Assembly: GCA_035771175.1 (NCBI GenBank)
Contig: CM069606.1
Coordinates: forward strand, 29,345,816-29,409,815
Direction of reading: 5' to 3'
Origin: Paratinospora sagittata
Taxonomy: Eukaryota > Streptophyta > Magnoliopsida > Ranunculales > Menispermaceae
DNA: 64,000 nt
The notes under the pieces were generated by a model. It ran no database searches, had not been told where the DNA came from, and saw only the letters and a list, made by a program, of their open reading frames with translations. Position 1 is the first letter of the stretch. Each line of letters begins with the position of its first letter. The translations under genes and the position numbers were made by a program. Below are positions 43,613 to 55,785 of the stretch, one piece after another.

Positions 43613-44490
43613 ATGTCGGTTACTTCCGAAACAGTGCAGACAGAAGAAGCAGTTGACAAAACAGAGAAAGGAGAACTACCAAACATTCAGGTAGCATACA
43701 GATTTTATGAAAAAAATTACTTGAAGTGGTCTCAGCTGATGCGTACTTTTCTGAAGGGCAAAGGGAAATTAAGTCAACTTTTGCGCACTGGACCTACAGC
43801 TGGAGATCCTAAGTTTATAGCGTGGGATAACGAAGATGCTTCTATAATGGCGTGGTTATGGAATTCAATGACGCCAAACATTAGTGATACATGCATGTTT
43901 CTAACTATCGCCAAAGACATTTGGGATGTTGTTCATCAGACATACTCTAAGGCCCATGATGCACCCAAGTGTATGAGATCAAAGTAAAAGTTGGAACAAC
44001 ATGACGGTCACCGAATATGCCAATGTATTGAAAAATCTTTGGCAGGAACTTGACCATTATAGGTGTATTGAGACTAAATGCCCTGTAGATGCTGTAATTT
44101 TAAAGAACTATATTGAGAAGGATCGAGTCTATGACTTCTTGGTTGGACTCAATGCAGAGTTTGATCAAGTGAGAGTTCAAACTCTCAACAAAGAGATACC
44201 AACTCTGAATGAGACTATCTCTGCTATCCGGACTGAAGAAAGTAGAAGAAGTGTTATGCTCACACCTCAGAAGATGGAAGACTCAGCTATGGTTGCCAAT
44301 CGGGGAAATGATCAGAAGACACACACTCCGTGCGCTGAATCATCAAAGGTCCCAAATTGAGACAATAGCGACAATCTAAGGTGTACTTATTGTCAGAAGA
44401 CTAGACATACCAGGGAGAAGTGTTGGAAACTTCATGGCAAACCTTCAACTTCCAGTAAAGAATGGGGCTACAACGGAGGACAATAGAAGA
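43613..44490 (+). pseudogene. Copia gag
   Basis: Starts at ATG 43613 (MSVTSETVQTEEAVDKTEKG). The gag domain shows FYEKNYLKWSQLMRTFLKGK and AWLWNSMTPNISDTCMFLTI. After a short frameshifted segment near 43970-44000 it resumes as TVTEYANVLKNLWQELDHYR, with YDFLVGLNAEFDQVRVQTLN. The zinc knuckle CTYCQKTRHTREKC (CX2CX4HX4C, about 44383) is complete. At least two stops (44358 and about 44486) interrupt the frame. Confidence 0.85.
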
Positions 44491-44540
44491 CCAGTGGACA
44501 AGCACATCTGTCTACTGAACAAACAGTTGCAGCCTCCCTG

Positions 44541-45200
44541 GTGCCAGACGGATTCAGCCAAGACGACATTGAAAGATTGAAATCTTTGCTTGGCACCCTT
44601 GACAAACCCTCAGGTACCTGTTCATTGGCCCATTCAGGTAACTTTCCTATTTCTATTGGATTTAACGTCTCAGATAAGTCTTTTGCTAACTCTTGGGATA
44701 TAGATTCTGGTGCTACTGATCACATGGCCAATTCCCCCAATATATTTCACACCTACAACCCATGTCCTAGTAGTCGGAAAATAGCCATAGTTGATGGATC
44801 CTTAACCATAGTTGCTGGTATAGGTAATGTTCACATTAGCCCCACCCTTACACTCAAAAATGTTCTTCATGTTCCTAAACTATCTACTAACCTTATATCT
44901 ATTAAGAAACTGACCCATGATCTGAGTTGTAATGTAACCTTCTTCCCTACTTACTGTGCATTTCAGGACCAGGACTTGGGGACGATGATTGGGCATGCTA
45001 AGGAACAGGACGGGTTGTATTACCTTGAAACACCAGTACATCGTATCCAGAGTACCACTTCATTTCTCTCTGAGCACAAATTTTCCAATAAAGAGAAGCT
45101 ATGGCTCCATCATCGCCGCCTTTGCCATCCTGTTTTTCGATCTCTTAAAATCATGTTTCCTTTTTTGTTTAAATCTCTGAATGTTGAAGATTTTCATTGT
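44541..45200 (+). pseudogene. Copia protease and integrase N terminus
   Basis: Protease: SWDIDSGATDHMANSPNIFH, with the catalytic D-S-G-A intact, then LKNVLHVPKLSTNLISIKKL. The integrase zinc domain follows: EKLWLHHRRLCHPVFRSLKI and FHCE. The frame shifts near 45200, before the second zinc cysteine and the SDIWGP segment. The two coding blocks are otherwise well preserved. Confidence 0.9.
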
Positions 45201-45269
45201 GAGTGTGTGAGCTTGCGAAACACAAGCGTATATCTTTTCCACTTAGTAATGACAGAAGCTCAGATCCTT

Positions 45270-45730
45270 TTGATCTCATTCATAGTGATATTTGGGGTCC
45301 CTCTCCAATACCTAATGTTTCTGGAGCGTGATGGTTTGTGTCCTTCATTGATGATTGTACTAGAGTCTCGTGGATATTCTTATTGAAACAAAAATCTGAT
45401 GTGAAATTTGTTCTCCCTACCTTCCATAACATGATACACACCCAGTTTGGTACTAAAATCAAGAGATTTCGATCTGACAATGCTAGAGACTATTTTAATC
45501 AAACATTGACCAATTACTTCCACACCGAGGGGATCCTTTATGAATCATCTTGTGTTCACACCCCACAACAAAATGGAGTTGCTGAAAGAAAAAACGGTCA
45601 CCTGCTTCATACAACCTGAGCCTTTTTATTTTAGAATAATATTCATAAGTCTTATTGGGGGGAAGCTGTCCTTACTGCAACACATCTTATTAACCACCTA
45701 CCATCCCGGACCCTTGTTTTCAAAAGTCCT
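45270..45730 (+). pseudogene. Copia integrase catalytic core
   Basis: Across two frames: DLIHSDIWGPSPIP, FIDDCTRVSWIFLLKQKSDV, KIKRFRSDNARDYFNQTLTN and HTPQQNGVAERKNGHLL, giving the D, D and E of the integrase core. A stop at 45617-45619 and a frameshift follow. The C-terminal part KIFGCVSFVHVHQPNRGKLD continues in the frame that starts at 45731. Confidence 0.9.
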
Positions 45731-47953
45731 ATGGAAAAGCTATGTCAATTTTATCCTAAGCTTAAAATCTCCAATAATCTTATACCTAAAATATTTGGGT
45801 GTGTATCATTTGTCCATGTTCACCAACCCAATAGGGGGAAGTTGGACCCCAGATCTCTCAAGTGTGTTTTTGTCAGATACTCTTCCACTCAAAAGGGATA
45901 TAAATGCTATCATCCGCCATCAAAGAAATTTTTTGTCTCAGTCGATGTCACTTTCTATGAACCTGAGCCCTATTTTTTCGCTCCTCCTCTTCCGGGGGAG
46001 ATTGCCATCATGGAAGATAAGGATCGGAACTCCCTTGATAACCCTTTTGATCTTTTTAACCCCTTTACCCTCCAACAAACCAAACCTGAATCTCCTACAC
46101 CCTCTGTACCCAATGTTGAACCTAAGGATCGGATGACTGGACAAATGTACTCAAGGAATAAAGTTGCAGCTCCTGAACCGATGCAAGTTCAAGAATCTGA
46201 ACCAACCCCTGAAAATGAGGAAACAAATCCTGAACCCTCCTTACAAATTTCATTCGTTCTTGACACTAACAATGATCTTTTAGCCTTTGAACTTGACAAT
46301 GACCTTCCCATTGCCATTAGAAAGGGAACAAGGAAATGCACTAAACATCCCTTGTATCCACTATCTCATGTTGTATCCTTTGAGAAGTTCTCACCAACCC
46401 ATAAGAGTTTCCTTACCAGCCTGAACAATATCCAGACTCCTACATCATTATCCGAGGCTTTATCTAATACAAATTGGAAACAAGCTATGAATGTGGAAAT
46501 GGAAGCCCTGGAGAAAAATACAACATGGGAGTGGGTAGACTTACCTCCAAAAAAGAAACCTATGGGATGCAAATGGGTTTATACAGTAAAATACAAAGCA
46601 GATGAGTCTCTAGAGCGCTACAAGGCAAGATTGGTAACCAAAGGATATACTCAGACATATGGTGTGGACTTTCAAAAGATATTTGCTCCGGTTGTAAAAA
46701 TGAATACTGTGAGACTTCTTTTGTCATTGGCAGCTAATTATGACTGGGATCTGCAACAATTTGATGTAAAGAATGCATTTTTACATGAGGATTTAGAAGA
46801 AGAAATCTATATGGAAGTGCCTCCAGGATTTGGCACCACCGATAAAGTGTGCAAATTAAAAAAGGTCCTGTATGGACTTAAACAATCTCCGAGGGCATGG
46901 TTTGGTCGGTTTGCCAAAGTAATGACAAATATGAGATATAGACAAAGCAAAGGAGATCACACTTTGTTTATTAAGCACTCGACTTCAAGGGGAGTTACAG
47001 CTCTATTAGTGTATGTTGATGACATCATCATGACAGGAAACAATGAGAACGAGAGACAAAATTTGAAGCGGTGTTTAACTGAGGAATTTGAGATCAAGGA
47101 ACTAGGGAGATTGAAATACTTCCTAGGGATTGAAGTGGCACACTCTAAACAGAGAATCTTTATCTCTCAACAGAAGTACAATACAGACCTTCTTAAATAA
47201 ACAAGGAAGCTAGCATGCAAACCAATGAATACTCCTATTGATCTTAATCACAAGCTTGGAGAAGCTGAAGAAGCGCTGACTATTGATAAGGAGATGTATC
47301 AAATACTAGTAGGAAAACTTATCTATCTCTCTCACACAAGACCTGATATTGCATATGCAGTAAGTGTAATAAGTCAGTTCATGCACAACCCTAAAGATAT
47401 TCATTTGCAAGCAGCTAATCGCATTTTACAGTATCTTAAAGGGATTCCAGGACAGGGCATCTTATTTAAACGACACACAAGAATGGTTCTTGAAGCATAT
47501 ACTGATTCAGTAGTTGACAAAAGATAAACTACTGGATATTGTACGTTTCTTGGTGGGAATTTGGTGACATGGCGAAGTAAAAAGCAGAATGTAGTGGCTA
47601 GATCTAGTGCTGAAGCAGAATTCCGAGCAATGGCACAAGGGGTTTGTGAGCTATTATGGTTGCAGATAATGTTGACAGATTTGAAGATACACTGGGATGG
47701 CCCTATGAGACTCTATTGTGACAATAAATCTGCAATTAGCATTGCCCATAACCCAGTTCAACATGATCATACCAAGCATATAGAGATTGATAGACACTTT
47801 ATTAAAGAGAAGCTTGATAGTGGGTTGATTTGTACTCCATATGTGTCTACCAATAATCAACTCACCGATATGCTCACTAAAGGGTTAAACCATACTACAT
47901 TTCAAGCAAATGTGTCCAAGCTGGGAATGGTAAACCTTTATTCACCAGCTTGA
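45731..47953 (+). pseudogene. Copia integrase end, reverse transcriptase and RNase H
   Basis: One frame runs the full length with two stops (47198 and 47525). RT begins WKQAMNVEMEALEKNTTWEW and has KARLVTKGYTQTYGVDF, QQFDVKNAFLHEDLEEEIYM and the catalytic YVDD at 47012-47023. RNase H includes RSSAEAEFRAMAQGVCELLW, YCDNKSAISIAHNPVQHDHT and HIEIDRHFIKEKL. A few codons are missing around the first RNase H aspartate (YTDSVVDKR, stop, TTGYC). Apart from these lesions the domains look functional. Confidence 0.9.
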
Positions 47954-47960
47954 GGGGGAG
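47951..47960 (+). promoter_or_regulatory. Copia polypurine tract
   Basis: tgagggggag immediately precedes the 3' LTR at 47961; the expected plus-strand priming site. Confidence 0.85.
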
Positions 47961-48258
47961 TGTTGTGGAGAAGAGCAAAATTTGTGAGATTTTTTTCCTT
48001 TACCAATTTATTTCCTTTAATGGATTTATTTCCTTTGAGGAAAGATGATAATTTTAGTAGTCATTTTATTTAGCAGTTACTAAAATTGTAATTATAGCTA
48101 TATGTGTAAATAGCCCTGTATGTATATATATATGGTGTCCCTCCATTAAGACATAACATAAGAATAAGACAATATCCTTTCTCTTCTTCCGTGGATGTAG
48201 GCCATAGAGCCGAACCACGTTACATCTTTGTGTCTTTCATTATTTTATTTTCTCAACA
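47961..48258 (+). mobile_element. Copia 3' LTR
   Basis: 298 bases with the same ends as the 5' LTR. It has an additional 17-base copy of the tttcctttacca-like unit and about seven point differences. Followed by the target duplication atatt. Confidence 0.95.
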
Positions 48259-48390
48259 ATATTTACTTGTGATAACCCTGGTCCAATAAGATTGATGATC
48301 CTTGAACAGTTTCCACAACCATTTAGCACATAACACCCTGTTTCTTGCCAATATGTTGCCTATTCCAAGACCACCCTTACCCACCGGCAA

Positions 48391-48900
48391 CTAGACCGTC
48401 TTCCAACTGATCAGGTGTGACCCTTTACTCTTGTCAGCCCCTTTCCATAGAAAAACTTTCATCATCTTCGCAACTCCTGATGGCACTTTGAAAATAGAGA
48501 GATAGTATGTCGGTATAGCAGCGAGTATAAAATTGATGAGAGTTAACCTTCCGCCCCTCGAAAGGAAACCTCTTTTCCACCCATCCAGTCTATGTGAGAT
48601 CTTGGACACAACTGGTTCCGAAAAATTCTTACATAGTGAATTCCCACCTAAGGGCATCCCTAGGTCCTTCATAGGCCATGAACCTATTGTACATCCAAGA
48701 TTTTATGCTAATAGCACCAACATGCTGGAGTCAATATTAATTCCAGCCAATTGACTCTTGAGCATATTAATTTTAAGGCCAGAGATCCAACTGAAACACT
48801 TAATTAGGCATATAGCATTTTGGACATTATTTTTATCACCATGGAGCAAGAAAAGTGCATCATTAGCAAACTGAAGGTGGGATACACGAAAAACCCCGGA
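48391..48900 (-). pseudogene. LINE RT C-terminal part
   Basis: GVFRVSHLQFANDALFLLHG (the family's F-A-D-D box reads F-A-N-D here, near 48850), then MKDLGMPLGGNSLCKNFSEP and GRLTLINFILAAIPTYYLSI. It continues the LINE interrupted by the LTR at 48914. The residues between this block and the one at 51688 are short of a full RT, so some sequence was lost at the junction. Confidence 0.75.
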
Positions 48901-48913
48901 TTGATGATAAGAT

Positions 48914-51593
48914 TGTTAACCTAAGCGGCTCATCACTTAGCACGTCCCTAAGTATACTTGATGAAGTATATTTTGATGATCACAAACAAAATCTCTTTCG
49001 GTGCTAACGAGCTTTAATCAAGAATCTATCTCAGCACCTCAAGAAAGCAAAAAGCCAAAAAATGATTCGATTAAGGAACTCAAGGTCATATCAGACGTTC
49101 AAGATCGTTTCAATCAAAGGACCTCAAAGATCATATCATGATTTCAAGATCACATCACACGAACGATTCGATCAAGCTTTAAGACTACATCTTTTGATCA
49201 ACGTTCAAGACATTCAACTCTAGCACGAAGTTCATTGAAGATCTCATAATGAAGAGTTGGACTTAAAGATTATGAGAAATATGAGAAATACGTAGTATTT
49301 AGGGTATATCTTTCTCTAATCGATATTGCTCAAACGCCTCTTAAAACCATGCATAAATCACTTGCATATTTGCATGTTTTGATCATACGCTTTAGGATAT
49401 TTCAAATGATTTAATTTTTTATGTTTAATTTGAAATTTATCGAGTTTTTATTCGCATTCATCGTATTTTTAATCGCGAGTCAAAACTACGTTTCAAGAGT
49501 CTTTCAGAACGCTAATGATTTGGCAGCACTCTCCTAAACTTGATAAGTCAGGATGCTGATAATTCATTAGGACGATGATAACATTCAAGGTTGAATTGAA
49601 CCGATTCATCAGGATGCTTACTTGTAAGTAGCTGCCTCCCTTTAGTCAACCCCTGAAAGTGTCAGGACGTTGACTCAGCATCAACTTATTGAAAGATTTC
49701 TAAGTTCTTCAAAGAATTTATCTTTGAGGACGTTGATAGTTATAAGTTAGATAAACTATCAGGACCCTATGTGGATAGGAGCGCCCTCATCCTTGGGAAC
49801 CAACTTAATAACTTTCAGGACGATGATTATCCTTCAGCGAACTTGGTTTTGTTTTCAAATATTTTGAAATAACAGGACGCTTACATAGTTGTAGCGCCCT
49901 TGTGTTTTATGTTTTAAAAGGTAGGATCGTACTTAATTGTTTTAAAATATAGCAGGACGCTAACTGTGCATCAGCGCCCTCAGGGTTAAGTCGTTTAAGT
50001 GTCAAAGAAAGTCAGGATGCTCACGTTTCAGTAGTGCCCTCACTTCATTATTCAGCAGGACGCTTATACGAAATGAGCGCCCTCAAGGAACAAAACAAAA
50101 AAGTCGATATTATGCGTCAGGACGCTGATTACGGAACAGGACACTAATTCAACAACCGTCATTGTTCTAAAAAGTACACTATATCAATCTACTTTTTCAA
50201 AACGGATTTTGCACAGAGTCCTTTTCAGCCTTATCAGAGATCCTTTCTAATACATGAATTAAGTTTTTCTAAAACTTTCATTTTTCATGTAATATGAAAA
50301 AAACCAGGATGTTCGTGAAAATTACAGTTGCCATTTTCATACAACATTCTAGCCGTTGTGTGTAAACGTTCATATTATTTGAACTTCAAAGTTCTAACGA
50401 CTATGTCCTACTAAGTCTATAAATACTAACACTTAGGACCAAACAACTCGCCGATAATTTTTATTGTGCCAACACTTTTTGAAAGTTAGTCTGTGTCAAA
50501 ATGTTTTTCATATATCTAAACTTTCAAAGTATTTTTCACTGATACCTTTATATATATAAAAGATTTTCATATTGAGCTTCAATTAAACTTTATCTTTGAA
50601 AATCTATTTGATGTGGTATATACTCAAATTCTCAGCACTGATCTATACTTGATATCAATTTTCCTGAAGAAATAATTTGAGAAGTAGTTCATGAGATATA
50701 CAATTATACTTAATTACATATCTTAAGTACTGTATTGAACTACATCAGTAGTTATGTCAACTACTGAATATTGAACCAGAAGTTTTCATATGTATATTCT
50801 ATATCTATTTCAAAATTGTCTATGTCTTTGATTTACACTAGTCCTTCATTTTCTACTTCAATGTTTTATTAGTATTATATTATTTTTGAAGAAACACTGA
50901 TTTTTCATATCACATCATTCATGCTTTTCGAAACTGCACTTGAGAAATACCGAACATTGAAAAGTAAATGATTGTAAGTGTATTTCCTCTTAACATTACG
51001 TATTTCAATTTATACATCTTTGTAATGCTATGTACCGAGCTTAATTGCAAAGTGTTCTACTCAGTTAGAATCGACATTATCTTGTGTTGTAATGCTGATG
51101 TGCTTCTGGATTAAAACAACCAGGACAAGTGAATGTAGTTCACTTAATGATTTCAGGATTGAAATCATGTTAAGGTTATCTCTTAACCCGTAAAAGGTAA
51201 ACGGTTCTTTCTTATCCCGTAAAAGGAAAACGGTTCTTCCTTATCCCATGAAAGGAACATGGGTTCTTCCTCATCCCGTAAAAGGAACATGGGTTTTTCC
51301 TCATCCCGAAAAAAGGAAATGCAGTTCATCCTTAGCCTGTGAAGGATAGGTTTGTCTTTAACCTGTAAAAAGGTAGTTGTAACAGTTTGGTTCTCACTCG
51401 TAAGATAATCAGTTAGTGGATTAAGAAAATCCTAATTGGGAGATTAGGTAGTGGACGTAGGCTTGGCCGAACCACTATAAATCTTGTGTGTCTCACGTTT
51501 GCAATTTAGTCTAAGTTTTGTTTACGCGTTCAATTTCAATACACTTAGGTATATCACTAAGTTATTGGAAGAGAAATTTAAAATTGACCAACA
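48914..51593 (+). mobile_element. Copia-type (SIRE-like) solo LTR, copy 3
   Basis: Starts near TGTTAACCTAAG, carries ttttgatgatcacaaac, a dense array of aggacgct / agcgccct motifs (49505-50150), the tcccgtaaaaggaa repeats and accactataaatcttgtgtgtc, and ends gaccaaca. It belongs to the family of 6160-11530 and 11840-13683 but is longer (about 2.7 kb). Flanks aagat and aatag do not match well. It sits in the RT of the long LINE. Confidence 0.6.
51176..51345. repeat. About 32-bp tandem repeats
   Basis: tcttccttatcccgtaaaagg-like units with variants (catgaaaggaacatgggttc), about five copies, near the 3' end of LTR copy 3. Confidence 0.8.
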
Positions 51594-51687
51594 AATAGGA
51601 ATAGGTCACTGATCTCAAACACCCTCCAATCCCTCATCGCCACCTAACAGTAAAGTTTTTCTTTCCCATCACATAGTCCAAGAAGTC

Positions 51688-52160
51688 TCAACTGACTGAA
51701 TCATACGCCTTAGCGAATCCTACTTTGAACACTACACTCTTCAAGCCACGAGCCCTATAATCCTCCACAACTTTATTAGCCACCAAAATTGCATCAAGAA
51801 TTTGTCGGTCGTGGACAAAAGCAAATTGGTTTTCCTCAATTGTTTTGTGGAAGACCGCACAAAGCCTTAAAGAAAGATCCTTGGACATGATCTTGTAGAG
51901 ATTGGTTACAAGAGTAATTGGCCTATAGTCTTTGGGGTGCCATGATTCTCGCTTTTTAGGGATAAGGCAAATATAGGTTTCATTAGTTTTGAAGTTCACA
52001 ACACCATTCCTATGAAATTCATGCATCACGCCCATTACGTCGCTCTTAACATTATCCCAAAACTTTTGAAAAATGCCATGGAGAAGTCATCCGACCCTGG
52101 AGCTTTATTACCATTACAACTGCATATCACCTGATACACTTCATCCTCTTCAAAGGGTCT
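51688..52160 (-). pseudogene. LINE RT N-terminal part
   Basis: HEFHRNGVVNFKTNETYICL, IPKKRESWHPKDYRPITLVT, NLYKIMSKDLSLRLCAVFHK and FVHDRQILDAILVANKVVED, then FAKAYDSVS. These are RT blocks 0 to 3 of plant L1 LINEs. The upstream [16 protein letters not shown] block is seen across a frameshift at about 52070-52130. Confidence 0.85.
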
Positions 52161-52165
52161 TTCAC

Positions 52166-53445
52166 CTAATCAATAGGCTGCCACTCGAGGCCATTAACTT
52201 CCAAAAAGTGATCACGTGGTGAGGAGAAAACTTTTGAGAAGTGATTTATGAACACCTCATTAATACTAGCTTTGTCTTCCGCTATAGAGTCATTGTCCCG
52301 TTCAGCCTTGGAAATGATGTTTTTGGACTTTCTGTTACTGAGAATCCTGTGAAAGAATTTAGAATTGACATCCCCATCTTTAACCCAAACAATCTTAGCT
52401 TTTTGACTGGCCATTCTCTCTTCCTTAATACAAGTATTAGCAAGTTCAGCTTTGGCACGCATTCTTAGGGCATTAAGATCTGTAGACAATTTGTTATGCC
52501 CCTCAAGGAAATCTAAGCAATCGATAAGTTCTTCAAGATCATTCTTTCTACTAAAGATAGAGCTGGAAACATCCTTATACCACCCCTTAAGGATATTTTT
52601 CAAACTGGCAAGCATCATCATAAATTTGTGACAATCAAACCCATTAGCTTGTATGGATCGCCACCATGAGTTAATTGAGGATTTAAAGTCACAATTCCTG
52701 AGCCAAACATTTTCAAACCAAAAAAGTGAAGGACCCCATCGAACATAGGATGAGTCAAGAATGATGGGACAATGGTCTAACACCTCTCTTGGAAGGGCTT
52801 GTTCCCTACAGAAAGGGTACATTGTTTCCCAATCAGTAGAAAAGAGAAACTTATCAAGACGACAACAAATGGTGTCACAGAAGTTTGACTAAGTAACCTT
52901 GGCATTGAGGATAAGGGGGTCCTTAAGCTGTAGTTCACCAATCAACTCATCAAATATCTCCATACTAGAAGTGAGCCTTGGGCTATTAATTTTTTCTTCA
53001 ACATTGTGAACAATGTTGAAGTCCCTACCAAGGAATCATCTAGACCCACAAATAACACTAAGTCCAACAATTTCAACCTAGAAACTTTCCCTTTCTGAGT
53101 ACCGAGTAGGCCCATACATGCTTGATAGCCACCAATTGACGCCACAATCACCATTGATCAAAATTGAAACGAAGAAGCCCCCACCCAACAAGACTCTGAA
53201 TGACATCCACAGTCCTAGTGTCCCAAACAATAGTCAAACTCCCTGCTGCACCTGCTGCAGGCAATGAGACCCAGCTTTTGAATCTGTACCCCCATATTTG
53301 GCCAATGATAGTTTGATCGATCGATTATTTCTTAGTTTCTTGAAGTATAATAATGTCCGGTTTGACTTTCTTGGCCATTCTTTTGATTAGACACCTCTTT
53401 TTGCACGACTAGTAACCTCTAATGTTCCAGGAGAGTATCTTCATC
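52166..53445 (-). pseudogene. LINE endonuclease and linker
   Basis: The minus strand from 53445 begins MKILSWNIRGY, the canonical start of the plant L1 endonuclease, then KPDIIILQETKK and, in other frames, GPTRYSERESF and FLGRDFNIVHNVEEKINSPR. From 52822: ALPREVLDHCPIILDSSYVR, WGPSLFWFENVWL, and the linker to RT with VWVKDGDVNSKFFHRIL. Several frameshifts and stops. Confidence 0.8.
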
Positions 53446-54240
53446 GGTGAACCCTGAATTTCCTCTTCATCATCATGGCTTGGGCTAATTTTTCATTCTT
53501 GTTAACATCATCAAGCTTCTTATATTCACTCATTTTTTCAGATTTAAGCTTCCTCCGGACTGAAATCTTAGACCTCTTGAAATAGTGAGAAAACGACTCC
53601 ATTGTGCCTAATGGATCATTTGGGTCGAGATTAAAATTTTGTACCGACGCAACCCTCTTCTCAATATTTTGAAGAACACTTTTGTCCTCATCTTGATGTT
53701 TGGCAAGTTCTAGATTCTCACAAGGATCATCAAGAGCAATAGTGGGCAAAGCATTATGACACCCACTCACATTAACCTTATGGGGGCACGATTTTTTGGA
53801 GATAGGGCTTGGTAAACCAGTAGGGTATGGGTCGACATGCACATTATTAGAAATGGGATAGGAAGATGAAGCATTTGAAAAGAGCTCAATGTTACCATCC
53901 AAATTAGAGTGTTTAAAATAAATATTAGAACCATTAACAACCATACTTGGGGACGCCGTATCCATTGGTTTGGTGTTGTCGTGACTCACCGTCGAAGCTT
54001 CGTTCACCTCGAACCTCTCGTGCTTCTCACCGTCTAAGCCACTATTTGAAGATGATAGTGCTTTCACCCACAAAGCCTTCTAGGAAACCCAATTGATTGG
54101 CTCCACACCATTCTCCACCGCATTTCTTATATACAACCTTCGTTCCCTCCTTAGACTACACTTGGAACGAACCCTCTTCCCAATCTTTTTGCGAGTGGCC
54201 GTTCGTTGCCTCTCAGCATCATGGCTTTTAAGAACTCTAG
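53441..54240 (-). pseudogene. LINE ORF1-like C-terminal part
   Basis: The 210-codon frame begins MWVKALSSSNSGLDGEKHER and ends MMMKRKFRVHR, just overlapping the endonuclease start. It is serine/asparagine-rich and low in recognisable motifs, as is usual for the variable tail of plant LINE ORF1. The DUF4283 and zinc-knuckle portions are not visible, so the LINE is probably 5'-truncated here. Confidence 0.5.
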
Positions 54241-54260
54241 ATTAACCCAGCTTTTCCAAA

Positions 54261-54660
54261 GCTTGCCTTCTATAAAAAACAAAATCTTATTTGAGGCCTC
54301 TGGTTTTTTTTTTCATTTTAATTAGTTTGGTGCATAACAGAGTTTTATGCTGGTTCAAGTTGCAAGGATTTCAGGCCATGTATAATTTGCCACTCTCCTC
54401 AAGTTACTTCGAGAAGCGTCTTTCAAGGTCCAATTTGGATGTGCCATGTTTTAATAAATTTCCTATTTTCAACACAAATCGTTATCACTGAAAAATCAAG
54501 TTTAGCCATTACATCCATGAGTTTCATTAATTCAAAACATAGTTGTCCATTTTTCCAAAAAAAAACGAAGAAAAAACATAGTTTGACATCTTGAATTGAG
54601 TTGAATCGAGGTTTGAAAATGATGATTTAAATATGAAACATATAATAAGAGGACATGACA
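54261..54660. other. Unclassified stretch
   Basis: AT-rich sequence without a coding frame of note. I recognise nothing specific in it. Confidence 0.5.
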
Positions 54661-54790
54661 AGGGGATTTTTTACAATTATAGGCATGATTTTTTTATTAT
54701 ATCCAAAAATAGGCATTAAAAAATATTATATCCACAATTAGGCAAGTTTTGGACACATTAGCGCCAACCTGTCTAAAACATGCCTACATG
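54661..54790. repeat. Dispersed repeat, copy 1
   Basis: The stretch acaattataggcatgatttt, aaaaataggcattaaaaaat and ggcaagttttggacaca recurs at 63155-63270 with the same order and spacing. It immediately precedes the foldback element at 54813. Confidence 0.7.
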
Positions 54791-54812
54791 TTTTGTTTTG
54801 TGTTTTTTTTTT

Positions 54813-55572
54813 CAATTGAATGAATGTCGCCTCTTGAATGAAGAGGCGACATCCATTTTTATAATAAAAAGATAAAATATATATAAAAACTTATTGAATG
54901 TCGCCCCTTAAAGGAGCTGCTGCATTCATCTCTCTCTCAAAAAAAGGAGCGCCATGCATTCACTCTTTACAAAAATAAAATAAAATTGCAACGATTTCTT
55001 TTAGTCGAAAATTATACCAAAAAAATAATTTCAACGATTTATACTATTCATGTACTGTTTATAAACAATACATGTATTGTTCATGTCACTATTCATCTCT
55101 ATTCATGCTACTATTTATGTTACTATTTCCAATGAAAATACATGTGTTATATATCGATTCCTATATAAAAATACATTCCGGCATTCATTCAATTGAATAG
55201 TATATTTACTGATTCCAGAATATATTTTTACATAGGAATCGATATATAACACATGTATTTTCTTTGAAAATAGTAAAATGAATAGCGGCATGAATAGGGA
55301 TGAACAGGGACATGAACTGTTCATGAACAGTACGTAAGAGAAATTGATGAAATTATTTTTTTTGTCTAATTTTTTACTAAAAGAATTGCAATTTATTATA
55401 ATTTTTTTTTGTAAAGAGTGAATGCATGCTGCTCCTTTTTTTTTAGAGTGATGATTGCCGCTACTTTAAGGGGCAGCATTCAATAATTTTTTTTTTTGGT
55501 TTTCAAGAATGAGCGCACTCAGGAAATTTATTTATTTATTTTATAAGAATAAATGTCGCCTCTTAAAGACTT
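54813..55572. repeat. Large foldback element, about 370-bp arms
   Basis: The two halves are inverted copies meeting near 55190. Example: catgtgttatatatcgattcc at 55140 mirrors ggaatcgatatataacacatg at 55238. The outer ends carry atgtcgcctctt on the left and its complement-like aaatgtcgcctcttaaag context on the right. A perfect 12-bp hairpin (atgtcgcctctt-gaatg-aagaggcgacat, 54824-54852) lies in the left arm. No protein. It could be a foldback DNA element or an inverted duplication. Confidence 0.8.
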
Positions 55573-55785
55573 CTAAAGCAAAGAAATATTCACAATACAG
55601 GTTTTTCAACCTATTTACTAGCACTACCAGAAGTAATCCCAATCAACTCTTACTAGTTCCAACCTGCCATAATCATTCCACACATGTCATTTATCAAATT
55701 CATGCATATTTATTCATTTAACATCTCTTTATCAATTTCCCATTTAAATTTCCTAGCTCGATATGGGTCTCATACACAAGTGAGG

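Larger units (their letters stand above)
42702..48258 (+). mobile_element. Nearly complete Ty1/copia retrotransposon
   Basis: Two LTRs (42702-42982 and 47961-48258) share TGTTGTGGAG...TTTTCTCAACA ends. The element is flanked by atatt on both sides (42697-42701, 48259-48263), an exact target duplication. PBS, gag, protease, integrase, RT, RNase H and polypurine tract all occur in copia order. The LTRs differ by about seven substitutions and one 17-base indel, so insertion was fairly recent. Coding frames carry a limited number of stops and frameshifts, so this copy is not autonomous. Confidence 0.95.
41250..54260 (-). mobile_element. Long L1-type LINE, split by two LTR insertions
   Basis: Read right to left: ORF1-like part (54073-53441), endonuclease (53445-52820), linker (52822-52166), RT (52035-51688, then 48900-48391), the post-RT block (42719-42115), the zinc-binding block (42084-41649) and a poly-A tail seen as tttcttttcttttttttt (41250-41270). 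It is interrupted by the copia element 42702-48258 and the LTR 48914-51593. Frames are broken throughout. It lies directly downstream of LPAT2, on the opposite strand. Confidence 0.8.
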
